A DNA stretch of 64,000 nucleotides, taken from NCBI RefSeq assembly GCF_019059575.1, contig NW_024883412.1, positions 1 through 64,000 of the forward strand. Direction: 5' to 3'. The position numbers were made by a program, and so were the translations under genes. Below are positions 53,602 through 63,638 of the stretch, piece by piece (positions within the stretch are counted from its first letter, which is position 1; every line of letters starts with the position of its first letter). The notes beneath the pieces were generated by a model that had not been told where the DNA came from, did no database searches, and was given only the letters and a program-made list of their open reading frames with translations. This stretch comes from Amphibalanus amphitrite. Lineage: Eukaryota; Arthropoda; Thecostraca; Balanomorpha; Balanidae.

Positions 53602-54424
53602 TAGAAGGCTGATTTTTCGTATAGCTGCTTGTCTATCCTTTCTTGATGTCTACTGAAAATTTCAAGTTTCTGTGATTTTTGGTTTCGGAGATATGACCTT
53701 GTTTTTCAGGTCATGTCATGACCCAAATGGCCAATTCTCAACATCTTGCGTTTGCCATGGGCCTTGTGAGCTTTTGACACCCTGATTTCGGCCTTTTTTG
53801 CCAGTCTTACCTCCCACCTATCATGGAACATGTTGTTCGACGATGTACAGGGGTCAAGGTCAGGGTCAAGGTCAACCTAGGTCATCTAAGATAATTGCGT
53901 TTTAGGCAAGCTGAATTTACTTTTTGTGAAGTTTTTTGACTGCATTTTTGGTAAAAGCTTCTCAGATCATGATTTCATGTGATATGGACCCAAAAACAAT
54001 CGGTGCACACATCAGTATACACACAGACACACACAGACATACAAACACATATAATTGACCTTGACCTAACTTGACCTGAAATGACCTCAGCAGCAAAATT
54101 CTGGTCGGATAGTGTGACAAAGAGGTTCTAGCTGGCTTGGCACCAGAAAACAGCATCGTCATCGGTATTTGATAAGCAGCGCACTTGATATCCAACGGTG
54201 ACCCAAAACAGCAATGTTTTTTAGTTTGACCTGACCTGGAAGGTCAATGACTGACCTGAGAAGGTAAAACTGGGTATCATTGGATTCGTCTCTTCCCAAA
54301 TAATCTTTTTGGTCTTTACTGCTAAGCTCTATCTCCAACAGGAACGAAATGGCGCGGGGGGTGGCAACCCCCCCCCCCCCCCATGTGCGTTCTAGGATGG
54401 GAAAATGGCATGTCCGGGCGAGGG

Positions 54425-54929
54425 CGGATCGCCGGTCATTAGTTGGCATTTCAATTCGGGTAAATGACTTAAAAGTCAGGGAAATCGTGGCCATTTTAAC
54501 TTTTTAAAATGAGGTTGTTAGTGAGTTTTTTTTCGGGGTTCTGATTTCCAATTTCGTGCTAGTTTTGATCAAAGACGATGTATCCGTGCATTTTGGGTAG
54601 GTGGGGCCAGGTCAGCTCAACCATTAGGCGTCACCGCCGACATCCAAATGGGTGTTTACCGCCACCAACAGCTTAGTTACACATAAAGATATGATGTGGA
54701 CTGTGGAGTTTGTTAATGCAATAAGTGAATGAGAGCTTCACTCCACAAGAAATCGTTCGGGTCGGAGCTTTCAAATTGTATTTACAAAACTTCGTCAGCG
54801 AGTCGTAATCGGGTTCAGGGGGTATCGGTCGCAAAATATGTAGCATAGACACTAAAACTATTTCTTACAATGCACAATGGGACCGGAGCGAGAATTAGCG
54901 CGACATCGGTACTTTTTTTATAAGGTGTG
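54425..54929. other. Unique sequence, no feature recognised
   Basis: AT-rich with one AGGTCA-like run near 54610. No coding potential seen. Confidence 0.4.
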
Positions 54930-55125
54930 CCAAAAACGGCGGCGCTCCGCGCTGCCGTTTTTGAGATATTTGTGAAAAAACACAGGGGGGTGTGGTGTGT
55001 TCGCGCTGCCGTTTTTGAGATATTTGTGAAAAAACCGCTGCCGTTTTTGAGATATTTGTGAAAAAACACAGGGGGGTGTGGTGTGTTCAAACACCCCCCC
55101 CCCCCCAGCAGGGCGCGGGTTAAAC
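54930..55125. mobile_element. TTAA/AGGTCA right-end fragment with internal tandem duplication
   Basis: Starts with GGTGTGCCAAAAACGGCGG and repeats CTGCCGTTTTTGAGATATT three times before CAGCAGGGCGCGGGTTAA (to 55122). No left part. Confidence 0.75.
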
Positions 55126-56268
55126 ACCGATGATGTACCGTTATGTTAAACGCCATGCGATTGACTAACCGGCGCCGGGCCGGTGCTCGGCGCCACCTGC
55201 ACTGGGGGGAGGGGGTGTTTGAACACCCCCCCCCCCCTTCTCACTCGGCTCCTGGGCCACGTAGCGACACGCCGTAGACGGCGTTCGAAAGAGCGGCAGA
55301 AGTAATGAAGAAATTATATCGGCCACATTTTAGGTCAGCTCAAAGGTCAGGTCAACAGAGGTCACAAAAGGTAAAATTTCGCCACTTTCCAGGTCGAACT
55401 TCGATAATTTCGACAAACCGGCGCATAGATTAGGAACGGTTTAGCGTGCAGGGGCCAAAAACTGCCAGAATAGGTAGATGGTTTTTGCGGGAACTGTTTT
55501 TCTGCAATACCTTTTGACTCAAAACATGCACGAGCTTACTTTCAGCAGCATCATGTTCCTCTCGTCAAGGTGACGCATCGAAAGAACTATAAGTTGACCT
55601 CAAAAGTTCAACTTGAAAAATTTACTTTAGGTCAAGGTCATGACCTCATGACAAGGTCATGACCTCAGGTCAATGTCATGACCTGACCAGAAAAGGTCAT
55701 GCTGCATCAGTCGATCCGTATTGTCGAGCCAAACACATACATATAAGGTTTTTTCATCGCTCTAGCACAGGGGTCGGCAAATGGTGGGGCATGCCCCCTT
55801 TGGGGGTAATGGAGCCCTTTCGGTATGGGTAATTAGGGATTCTGAGAAAGCCTATCTTTTTAGAGTTTGTAGCTCCAGTGATGGAGCCATCGTGACTGTT
55901 GCATCCCAGGGTTCAAAGATTAGCCCAGGCCAAAGGCACAGCACACATTGATTAGATACCAATTTTCATGTACAGTCCACAGCAGAAGTAATGTGGGGTT
56001 TCAGTCATGGGTATGTTCTGCTTCTGAAGCTTAGGAACGATTAGCCAGACTACAATGAAACTTTGAATGTAGCTTATATGCATCGTCACCCTTGCAGCTG
56101 CAACTTTAGCTATTGACATCTTCTTTTCGATCACTCCGCATTAAACAATCGCCAGTCAAAGCCAACCGTTGAGATTGGTAAAACCCTACATTACTTTAGC
56201 TGTGGGCTGTACCTGCTCGCCTCACCATCTCACCCCTCCGTACAGTCGTACAAAAGCAGCTGCAACTT

Positions 56269-56913
56269 TTAACCGTCGCCCGTCTGTTGGCGTTTCAACA
56301 GCCGCTAACGTAAGGGGGAGGAGTCGATCGGACCCCCGCGGCCTCTCGGACTCTGAGATGGAGCTGTGCATAAAAAAGACGAGCGTGCTACCCGTGACAA
56401 TATAGGAAGCCGCTGCTGCCCATTTTTAAGGTCCTTGGTCATTCCGTCTCATTCAAGAGGGCAATGACAAGTGTCGAGAAAATCAGAACCCGCTATAACT
56501 TCTTGAAGTGAGAATTTATGGCTCAAGATGATCTCCAGAAAAAGCTCATAAGCCAACGGTCATTATGGGTCCAGAGGCCAGTTTCACCAACAGAAAAATA
56601 GCCGCCTGCCGGAATTTTTTGCCTAAAGATCGTTTCACATATGGAGCGTAAACGGTAAAGCCCTATCCGCTTACGAGCCCATCGCGTTTACGCTCCATAT
56701 GTGAATTTTTGTCTTGAGGCAAAAATCAAGGCAAAAATTCCGGCAGGCGGTTATTTTTCTTTTGGTAAAACTGGTCTCAGGTCATGATATTTTCCGGGCT
56801 GGTAAAAAAAAAAAAATGATGGGCTCGAGGGTACAATTTGGTCGTGATCCAATGCCTTTTACGTGAGCTTTTAACGAAAAACCATCCGCCGCCCCTATAC
56901 GTACAAGGGTTAA
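56269..56913. mobile_element. Decayed CCGTCGCCCGT-type TTAA element, copy O
   Basis: TTAA at 56269-56272 and 56910-56913; ends CCGTCGCCCGTCTG and CTATACGTACAAGGG. Poor in AGGTCA compared with other copies. Contains the hairpin repeat at 56578. Confidence 0.55.
56578..56774. mobile_element. 197-bp foldback MITE
   Basis: The outer arms CCAGTTTCACCAA and TTGGTAAAACTGG, then GCCGCCTGCCGGAATTTTT against its inverse, then CACATATGGAGCGTAAAC against its inverse: almost the whole unit folds back on itself. Confidence 0.85.
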
Positions 56914-56924
56914 ATGGGATATAG

Positions 56925-57085
56925 CATAGGCGGCGGAACGGGGAGGGCACCGGGGCACCGTGTCCCCTTTGATTTTTGCATTTTAACATTAGCCCTATGG
57001 CGTTGCATGGAAAGAATGGGACCAAAAGTCGGCAGTGCCCCCCCCCCCCTCCTCCCCCTTAATTGAAGGTGTTCCGCCGCTACTG
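56925..57085. mobile_element. Short hAT-like MITE (CAGTAGCGGCGG ends), copy 2
   Basis: Perfect 8-bp duplication GGATATAG (56917-56924, 57086-57093). It is the inverted relative of 39387-39551, sharing CTATGGCGTTGCATGGAAAG. Confidence 0.9.
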
Positions 57086-57884
57086 GGATATAGGTATTAA
57101 ATGTTTTGTGGAGGAAGTGTCATGTTTTAAATTTGATGCATTGGAAATGCACAAATACCTAAAGAGTTCCAGGACGGTATGGAATTTCAGTAAACTTGGT
57201 TGTGTCAGCAATGGGGTCTGGTAGGTGGGGTAATGGCCCTGCCTGGCGCCCAAAAAGGGGGCACGACCCCGAATAACCTGCCGACCACTGCTCTAGCATG
57301 TCTCTGTCAAAAGTTATTTGCGAAAAAACTGTAGGATACCATTCGTGACCTGAGATGACCTCAGGGACATAAAGAGGGGTCACGGGTACCATTTTCCGGT
57401 TCAGTTTGTCATGTCTACTTGTAATTCGATATTTGAAAGTGATTAGAATGACGTTCGGCCAAAAGAGGCGCCTTTCAATTTTCTCCCATTGACTTATAAT
57501 GGAGAGGTCGCAAAATTGAACTGACCTTAGGTCACCGATATCGAAATTCCGAGAGATACATTTTGTGTATCATTATTATAATTATTGTATACATTATGTG
57601 TATTGTGTATACTGTTGTTTTATCAGTTGCTCAAAGTTTCAAAGTGATCAGTCACTCGGTGTAGCTGTGACAGGCATTGAAACTTTTCATGTAGTAAGGT
57701 CACTTGACGTGATATGGTGACCTGACCTTGGATGACTTTGGTCTGAAGTTTTCACAGAAGGTGTAGAAAAGATGTATGATAAGATGTGCAAAACACGGCG
57801 GCACTCTGAGCCGCCGTTTTTTTAGATATTCGCGAGAAACCGGAGGGGTTGTTCAAACAGTTCCCCCCCCGCAGTGCGTGGGTA

Positions 57885-58284
57885 GGGCTATGTGACCAAG
57901 GATGAAGGTGTTACATACCTATGCACGTTTGCCTCATTTACCTACATATGCACACCCGCCAATATAATAGATTTCTCACGGTCTTGATGCCCGCTTCTCC
58001 TCGTCGCCTGCTCGGCACCGGTCCCCGCGGCACCCGCAGCGTCGATAGTCGGCCGGTGCAGCGTTCAGAGGTATCGTGTTCCCGCCTGCTCGGAACCATT
58101 CCCCTCGGCACCCTCCGACCGCCCGCAGCGTCGATAGCCGGCCGGTGCAGCGTCCAGAGGTATCGTGTTTCTAAGGGACTTAGTGGCATTCCACTCTATT
58201 TCCTGGTGGCTTCCAAAAAACCACTGCCACAGCACCATTACCCCATCTGGTGGCTGACTTGTTAAATATCAATTCACCCGGCGT
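57885..58284. repeat. Unique sequence with a tandem duplication of about 85 bp (58003-58172)
   Basis: Two copies share GCCTGCTCGG at the start and GGCCGGTGCAGCGTYCAGAG towards the end. The rest of the stretch has no recognised feature. Confidence 0.7.
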
Positions 58285-58618
58285 CAACCAGAGGCATTTT
58301 GTACCTTCCGATTTTAGACGATGCGATTTTGTATGATACGATCATCTCGTTTTGTAGGTTGCAATTTTGTATGATACGCGTTTGTTTGATCTGCCATTGT
58401 ACGTTCCAATTTTGTACGTTCTGATCATTGTTTGATTTGCCATTGTACGCTTTACCCATTGGACGGTAAACTTTTGTACGTTGGGATTTTGTACGCTGCG
58501 CTTTTGTACGTTTGGGCTGTCCCCTACCTGGCCTGTTTTGTAGGTTTTGCTCGTTGTATGTTGCGATTTTGTATGTTTTGAGGATTGTACGCTGCGCTTT
58601 TGTATGCTTTGATAGCCA
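58285..58618. repeat. CATACAAAATC-rich element, copy 2 (inverted)
   Basis: The inverse complement of the repeat at 40811, sharing GGCCTGTTTTGTAGGTTTTG. It stops exactly where a TTAA/AGGTCA terminal hairpin (CGTTCAAACACCC) begins. Confidence 0.75.
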
Positions 58619-58658
58619 CCCGTTCAAACACCCTCCCCCCAGCAGGGCGCGGGTTAAA
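58619..58658. mobile_element. TTAA/AGGTCA right-end remnant
   Basis: CGTTCAAACACCC, CCCCAGCAGGGCGCGGG and TTAA (58655-58658 region). Everything to its left is replaced by the CATACAAAATC repeat. Confidence 0.8.
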
Positions 58659-58736
58659 TGTGTTCAAAAATTATAATGAAATCACTAAAAACATGATGAG
58701 CCTTATGCCAAGGATCACGTTAGCCATACCGTAGGT

Positions 58737-60439
58737 CAGACATGTGCATGGATCCGAGAAAATGGATCTGGGATCTGATCCCACGGATCCTGATCTCAGA
58801 TCCGTCGGGATCATAGATCCAGCTTTGTAATTTATCGAGAGATCCATAGGGATCACAGATCCGAGTCTCATTTTTGCTTGAAATCCAGTGAGATCATAGA
58901 TCCTCACTTATTTTTTGTTAACACATATATCCCAAAAAAAAAACACTTGTTTCAACTCACAAACGTTCTGTTTTAGTGATTTTATGTGATCGCACGTCAT
59001 AATCCATAGTTTTGTGTCACTTATTGGCATAGAAACCCTTTAAAACATGGTTTCAAATGTGGTGCATAGTGGGATCCACTCAGATCATAGATCCATGTTC
59101 TTAATTTATCGTGAGATCATATCCCGCGCCCTGCTGGGGGGTGTTTGAACACCCCCCCTTGTGGTTTTTCGCGAATATCTCAAAAACGGCGGCGCGGAGC
59201 GCCGTCGTTTTTGGTACACCTTATCATACATCAATTCTACACATGTTGTGAAAATTTCAGACCAAGGTTATTCAAGGTCAGGTCACCAGGTCACTTGAAA
59301 AGGCCTCACCTCATAAAAAGTTTCAATGTCTGTCATAGCTACACCGAGTGACCGATCGCTTTGAAACTTTCAGCGATTGCTAAGAGCAATAGCATGTACA
59401 AAATGTTTATCTCAGAATTTTGATATCGATGACCTAAGGTCAGGTCAATTTTGCGACCTCCCCATTATAAGTCAATGGGAGAAAATTGAAATGCGCCTCT
59501 TTTGGACGAAAGGCATTATAAACACTCCCAAACACTGAATTACAAGTGTTTTAGACACACTGAACATGAAAATGGTGTCCGTGACCCCTGTTTATGCCCT
59601 GAGGTCATCTTAGGTCACGAATGGTATCTAATAGTTTTTCGCAAATAACTTTTGACAGAGGCATGCTAGAGCGATGAAAACGCCTTAGATGTGTTCAGCT
59701 CGACGATACGGATCGACTGATATGCAACATGACCCTTTCCGGTCAGGTCGTGACCTTGACCTGAGGTCAAATTTTCAAGTTGACCTTTCAAGGTCAAGTT
59801 ATAGTTCATTCGATGCGTCTTGACGAGAGGAACACGATGCCGGTAAAAGTAAGCTCGCACAAGGCTTGGGTCAAAAGTTATTGCAGAAAAACTGTTTCCG
59901 AAAAAATCGGCTATTTTTGTAGTTTTTGCCCCCTGCAGGCAAAACCGTTGAAGTTAGGTCAAATCTGAGAGAATTACTCAGAAAGGGCGCTAATAGGGCT
60001 ATCGAATGCGCTTTTCCGCGGCGCTGTAGCTCTATTGGTTCCCGAGTTATGCGTTGGCTTCTTGGAAATTTTCGACATTTGACCTGGAAATCAGCGAAAT
60101 TTTGCCTTCAATGACCTCTGGTGACCTGACCTTTGACCTGACCAAAAAATTGACTGAGGTGATTTCCTCATTATTTTTGACGCTCTTTCGAACGCCGCCT
60201 TCCGCGTATCGCTACGTGGCCCAGGAGCCGAGTTAGAAGGGGGGGGGGGGTGTTCAAACACCCCCCCCCCCCCCAGCAGGGCGTGGAAATCCAGGACCCC
60301 CAGCAGGGCGCGGGATATGAGATAGATCCAAGATGTATTTTTCACGCCGGATCCGGTGGGATCATAGATCCCAGCCTGTTCTTTGCTTCGAGATCCACTG
60401 AGTTCATAGATCCGTCACTCGGATCCATGCACATGTCTG
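58737..60439. mobile_element. hAT MITE with GGATCC/ATCATAGATCC repeats, copy 2, hosting a TTAA/AGGTCA element
   Basis: Perfect 8-bp duplication CCGTAGGT (58729-58736, 60440-60447). Ends CAGACATGTGCATGGATCC and inverse, as in copy 1 at 47318. The body of about 510 bp is split by copy Q. Confidence 0.93.
59119..60318. mobile_element. TTAA/AGGTCA element, copy Q, with an ATAT duplication
   Basis: ATAT flanks both sides (59119-59122, 60315-60318). Ends CCCGCGCCCTGCTGGGG and CAGCAGGGCGCGGG, inner tag CAGCAGGGCGTGG. It is 1192 bp, in inverse orientation relative to copy J and very similar to it. Confidence 0.9.
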
Positions 60440-60447
60440 CCGTAGGT

Positions 60448-60787
60448 ATAGGAACAGTTATATTTTTCGCAAACATCGTCACGCAATTCTAGACGTTTCG
60501 GCGAAGGTGTGCTTACCGAAAGTGGAATTAAGTCGCAATATATTCTTGAAACTCTTACGTAACTTTCCCCGTCTAAAAATGAAAGTTCAACTTCATTTTG
60601 CGCTAAGTCAATGCCGAACTATCAAGTGTAACAGCCATGAATCTGTTGAATCAATTGTCGGCCTAAACTCAAACATTTGAATGCATTTCAACACATATTC
60701 ATCATGAAATGACTGCAACGCCAATGAGCCTACAACAGAGAGTCAATACGCCGCATGGTCAAGATCCAAACAACAGCCTAAGCCTAC
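60448..60787. other. Unique sequence, no feature recognised
   Basis: AT-rich, no coding potential seen. Confidence 0.4.
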
Positions 60788-61127
60788 TAGAGTTGCAAAG
60801 TTTCCCTACCGCATTACCGGCATGCCGGTAATTTTTCACTACCGCAGGTTTTTTTGTGGTATCTGGCATGTCTTGCCGGTAGCATGCCGGTATTTTTGGT
60901 TTTGCACAAAAAAAAATTATTAGCATATGATTCAAACTTTGGACACTAAGAGGAAAATGTGGCATCTCTTGTAGGGGTAAACTGGAATCAACAATGCAGG
61001 TTTTTTAGTATGTCGGTAATTTGATGGTGTTTTTGCTTTGGGCGTGGTAGCATGCCGGTATCCCCCAAAAAAATTGTGGGGCGGGGCGGTGCCGGTAGCA
61101 GCCTTTGGGGGAAACTTTGCAACTCTA
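60788..61127. mobile_element. 340-bp hAT MITE (TAGAGTTGCAAAGTTTCCC ends)
   Basis: Perfect 19-bp inverted ends and perfect 8-bp duplication AAGCCTAC (60780-60787, 61128-61135). Interior has several GCATGCCGGTA palindromes. Confidence 0.95.
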
Positions 61128-61135
61128 AAGCCTAC

Positions 61136-61430
61136 TCATCAGAACAGCAAGTACCGTTAAAGTTGCAAGCAGACGACTCTAGTGTGATATTGCCCTGCAA
61201 TGATTGGTCTCTTTATTTGAGCAGTCCCTACATGCCCCATGAATAAAACAAGAAATGCCCACTACCCAGTAAATAAAAGAATAAGCGCGAGGACAAACAA
61301 CTTTATGACGTTGTGCTAGACTACGAAGGACCAACACACCTGGACAGGGGATTGATGCATCTCCCCTGGATTTAGCGGATGGCGTAAACACGGTGTGCGT
61401 AGTGCCTCAGAATTTGGCATAGCCCAAGTA
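61136..61430. other. Unique sequence, no feature recognised
   Basis: No coding potential or repeat ends seen. Confidence 0.4.
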
Positions 61431-63638
61431 TTAACCCGCGCACCGACGGGGGGGGGGGGCGGATATCCGCCCCCCCCCCCCTGAGGTTTTTCGCAAATAG
61501 CGGGAAAACCGCGCCGCGAAATTTGGTATGACTATTCCCTCATCATTTTCACACATGGTGTGCAAGTTTAAACCTCCTACCTTTTAAGGTCAGGTCACCA
61601 GGTCACTTTGAATGACCCAACCTCAAGTCACTTTTTTGCAACTTTGTCACCGTGCCAGAGCTACAGTAGATGTCGGAGGCCTTTGAAAGTCGCAGGATGT
61701 TATTAGGTCATTAGTAGCTACAATTTGTATATCTCGGAATTTTGATATCGGTGACCTAAGGTCAGGTCAATTTCGCGACCTCCCCATTATCCCGCGCCCT
61801 GATGGGGGGGGGGCCATTTTGGCCCCCCCTGTGGTTTTTCTTAAATAGCGAGAACACGGCGGCGCGCAGCGCCGCCAAATTTTGTGTACCTTACCGGGCA
61901 TCAATTTGACACCTTCACACAAAATTTCAAGTCACAGGTCACCTCAGGTCAGGAGTTATTGAGGTCAAACTGAGGTCATGTTCGAGCAAAAATGAGCAAA
62001 AAACATGACATCTTGAAACGCTCACCAATTCTACAGTTAACAAGCAATTTTAAAGTTCTTTATGTGGTTGTGTTACAAGACGGCGCTACAAAACTGCTAT
62101 CTCGGATTTTCGAAATTTTGGGATTTTGACCCCCAAAAATCAAAAAAATTGATTTTTTTTAGAAAAACTCAAAAAATTTCCAAAACATTTTCGAATTTCG
62201 AAAAAAACCGGAATATATGTGACAGTCCCTGCGCTCTTCGATATACATACCAAATTTTAGATCGATACCTCTTTTTTTTGGCCAAGTTATAGCGAAAAAA
62301 CTGTTACAAATTGATGACGTCAAATTTTTTAACTCAATTTTTAGCAATTCTAGACCTCGTAGCGCAAAACAGAGACCACCGTTGAACTCCCCGTGACGAG
62401 CTGCATCGAATCGATACCCATTTTATGCAAAAATATCAACTTTGAAATTTGACCTAATTTGACCTGACCTTGACCTGACCTTGACCTGACCTTGACCAAA
62501 ACGTGACATAAGCTGGCCCTAAAGTCTGTCTGACCCACATAATCGCATTTGTCATGCAAAATGGACCATAAAACATGTATCACACTACACTTTCATATTG
62601 TGACCCCCCCCCCCCCCCCCAGTGACCTGACCTCTGTGACCTGACCTGGTATCAGTGACCTCAAATAGCAAAATATGTGTTTGAAGCACATTTCTCCATC
62701 GATGATTTTCAATGAAATGCATTTTACTCGATTTTACAACGCATTTCTTGAAATGCCTGTAAACGGTGAAAATTCGACCTTTGACCTGACCTGTGACGTC
62801 ATCGGTTTGACCGAGGTCAATGAAATTTGGTCACAAGGAAGTTCCCCGCTGGGGCTATCCAACACCGTTTATCGCTTGTCGCTATGTTGCGTGGTTCTCG
62901 AGATCTGAGGGGGGGCCAAAATGGCCCCCCCATCAGACCGCGTTGCTCGGCAGACCCCATCTGGGCGCGGGTTAGTTATAAGTCAATGGGGGGAAAATCA
63001 ACTCCCTGTTTTTACCACTAAAACGGGTCGGAGTGGCCACATATACCATACATGACTTCATATACGATCAACCGACACTACCTTGAGGTCTGTTTTGCTG
63101 TTGGTCAGCTGTGAGGTCATGTGACGTCATCAAAGGTCAACAAAGGTTTTTGGCCAATTACTCCGTACAGGAACAAGATACAGCCGTGTGGATGGTCTCA
63201 TTGTGTTCAGCTCGTCAAGACGCATCGAATGATATACATGATGACCTCGAGGTCACGTGACCTCGAGGTCACGTGACCTGAGGTCAACCTTTGACCTTGA
63301 CCTTTCGAGGTCAACATATATATCATTCGATGCGGATTGACGAGAGGATCACGATGATGCCCTTAGTTTGTTCCTATCTTGACTAATTCGAAAGTTATTC
63401 GAGAAAAACTCTCTCCATATCTGGCGCCGCCATTTAGACTTTTTCGACCCCTGTGACGTCATCTTTGACCTGACCTGAAAATGACCTCAGTAAAAATTGT
63501 AGATCTTGACCGTGCGTATCCGATGCCGTTTACCGCTTGTCGCTATCTTGCTTCGTTCTCGAGATCTCAGGGGGGGCGGTCATCCGCCCCCCCCGTCGGT
63601 GCGAAGTTGGCGCAGACCCCCGTCGGTGCGCGGGTTAA
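61431..63638. mobile_element. TTAA/AGGTCA element, copy R, with copy S nested
   Basis: TTAA at 61431-61434 and 63635-63638. Left CCCGCGCACCGACGGGG, right CCCCGTCGGTGCGCGGG with inner tag CGTCGGTGCGAAG. It is the same subfamily as copy F; it shows what the uninterrupted left half of F looked like. Near 63240 two tandem GACCTCGAGGTCACGTGACC palindromes occur. Confidence 0.9.
61791..62971. mobile_element. TTAA/AGGTCA element, copy S (nested in R)
   Basis: Left CCCGCGCCCTGATGGGG with hairpin core GGCCATTTTGGCC; right core GGCCAAAATGGCC and tags CATCAGACCGCG and CATCTGGGCGCGGG. Flanks are TTAT and TTAG, not a clean TTAA. Contains ACCTTGACCTGACCTTGACC strings near 62467 and an 18-base C run near 62605. 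Confidence 0.85.

Larger units (their letters stand above)
51713..54424. mobile_element. TTAA/AGGTCA element, copy K (outer), with two nested insertions
   Basis: Left: TTAA (51713-51716), CCCTCGCCCGCACATGGGGG, hairpin core GTGGTTGCCAC. Right: GGTGGCAACC, CCCCCATGTGCG and CCGGGCGAGGG ending at 54424, with TTAA lost. The tag (CACATGGGG) and core agree between ends. Confidence 0.8.
55768..57290. mobile_element. hAT element (CAGGGGTCGGCAAA ends), non-autonomous
   Basis: Perfect 8-bp duplication CTCTAGCA (55760-55767, 57291-57298). Ends CAGGGGTCGGCAAATGG and, from the right, CAGTGGTCGGCAGGTTATT, a common hAT terminus. No transposase; it carries three further nested repeats. Confidence 0.92.
55164..57884. 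mobile_element. TTAA/AGGTCA element, copy N, split by a hAT element
   Basis: The left end CTAACCGGCGCCGGGCCGG is decayed. The hairpin GGGGGTGTTTGAACACCCC is clear. The body is collinear with copies G/J/Q on both sides of the hAT insertion at 55768-57290. The right end CCCCCCGCAGTGCGTGGGT is decayed. Confidence 0.8.
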
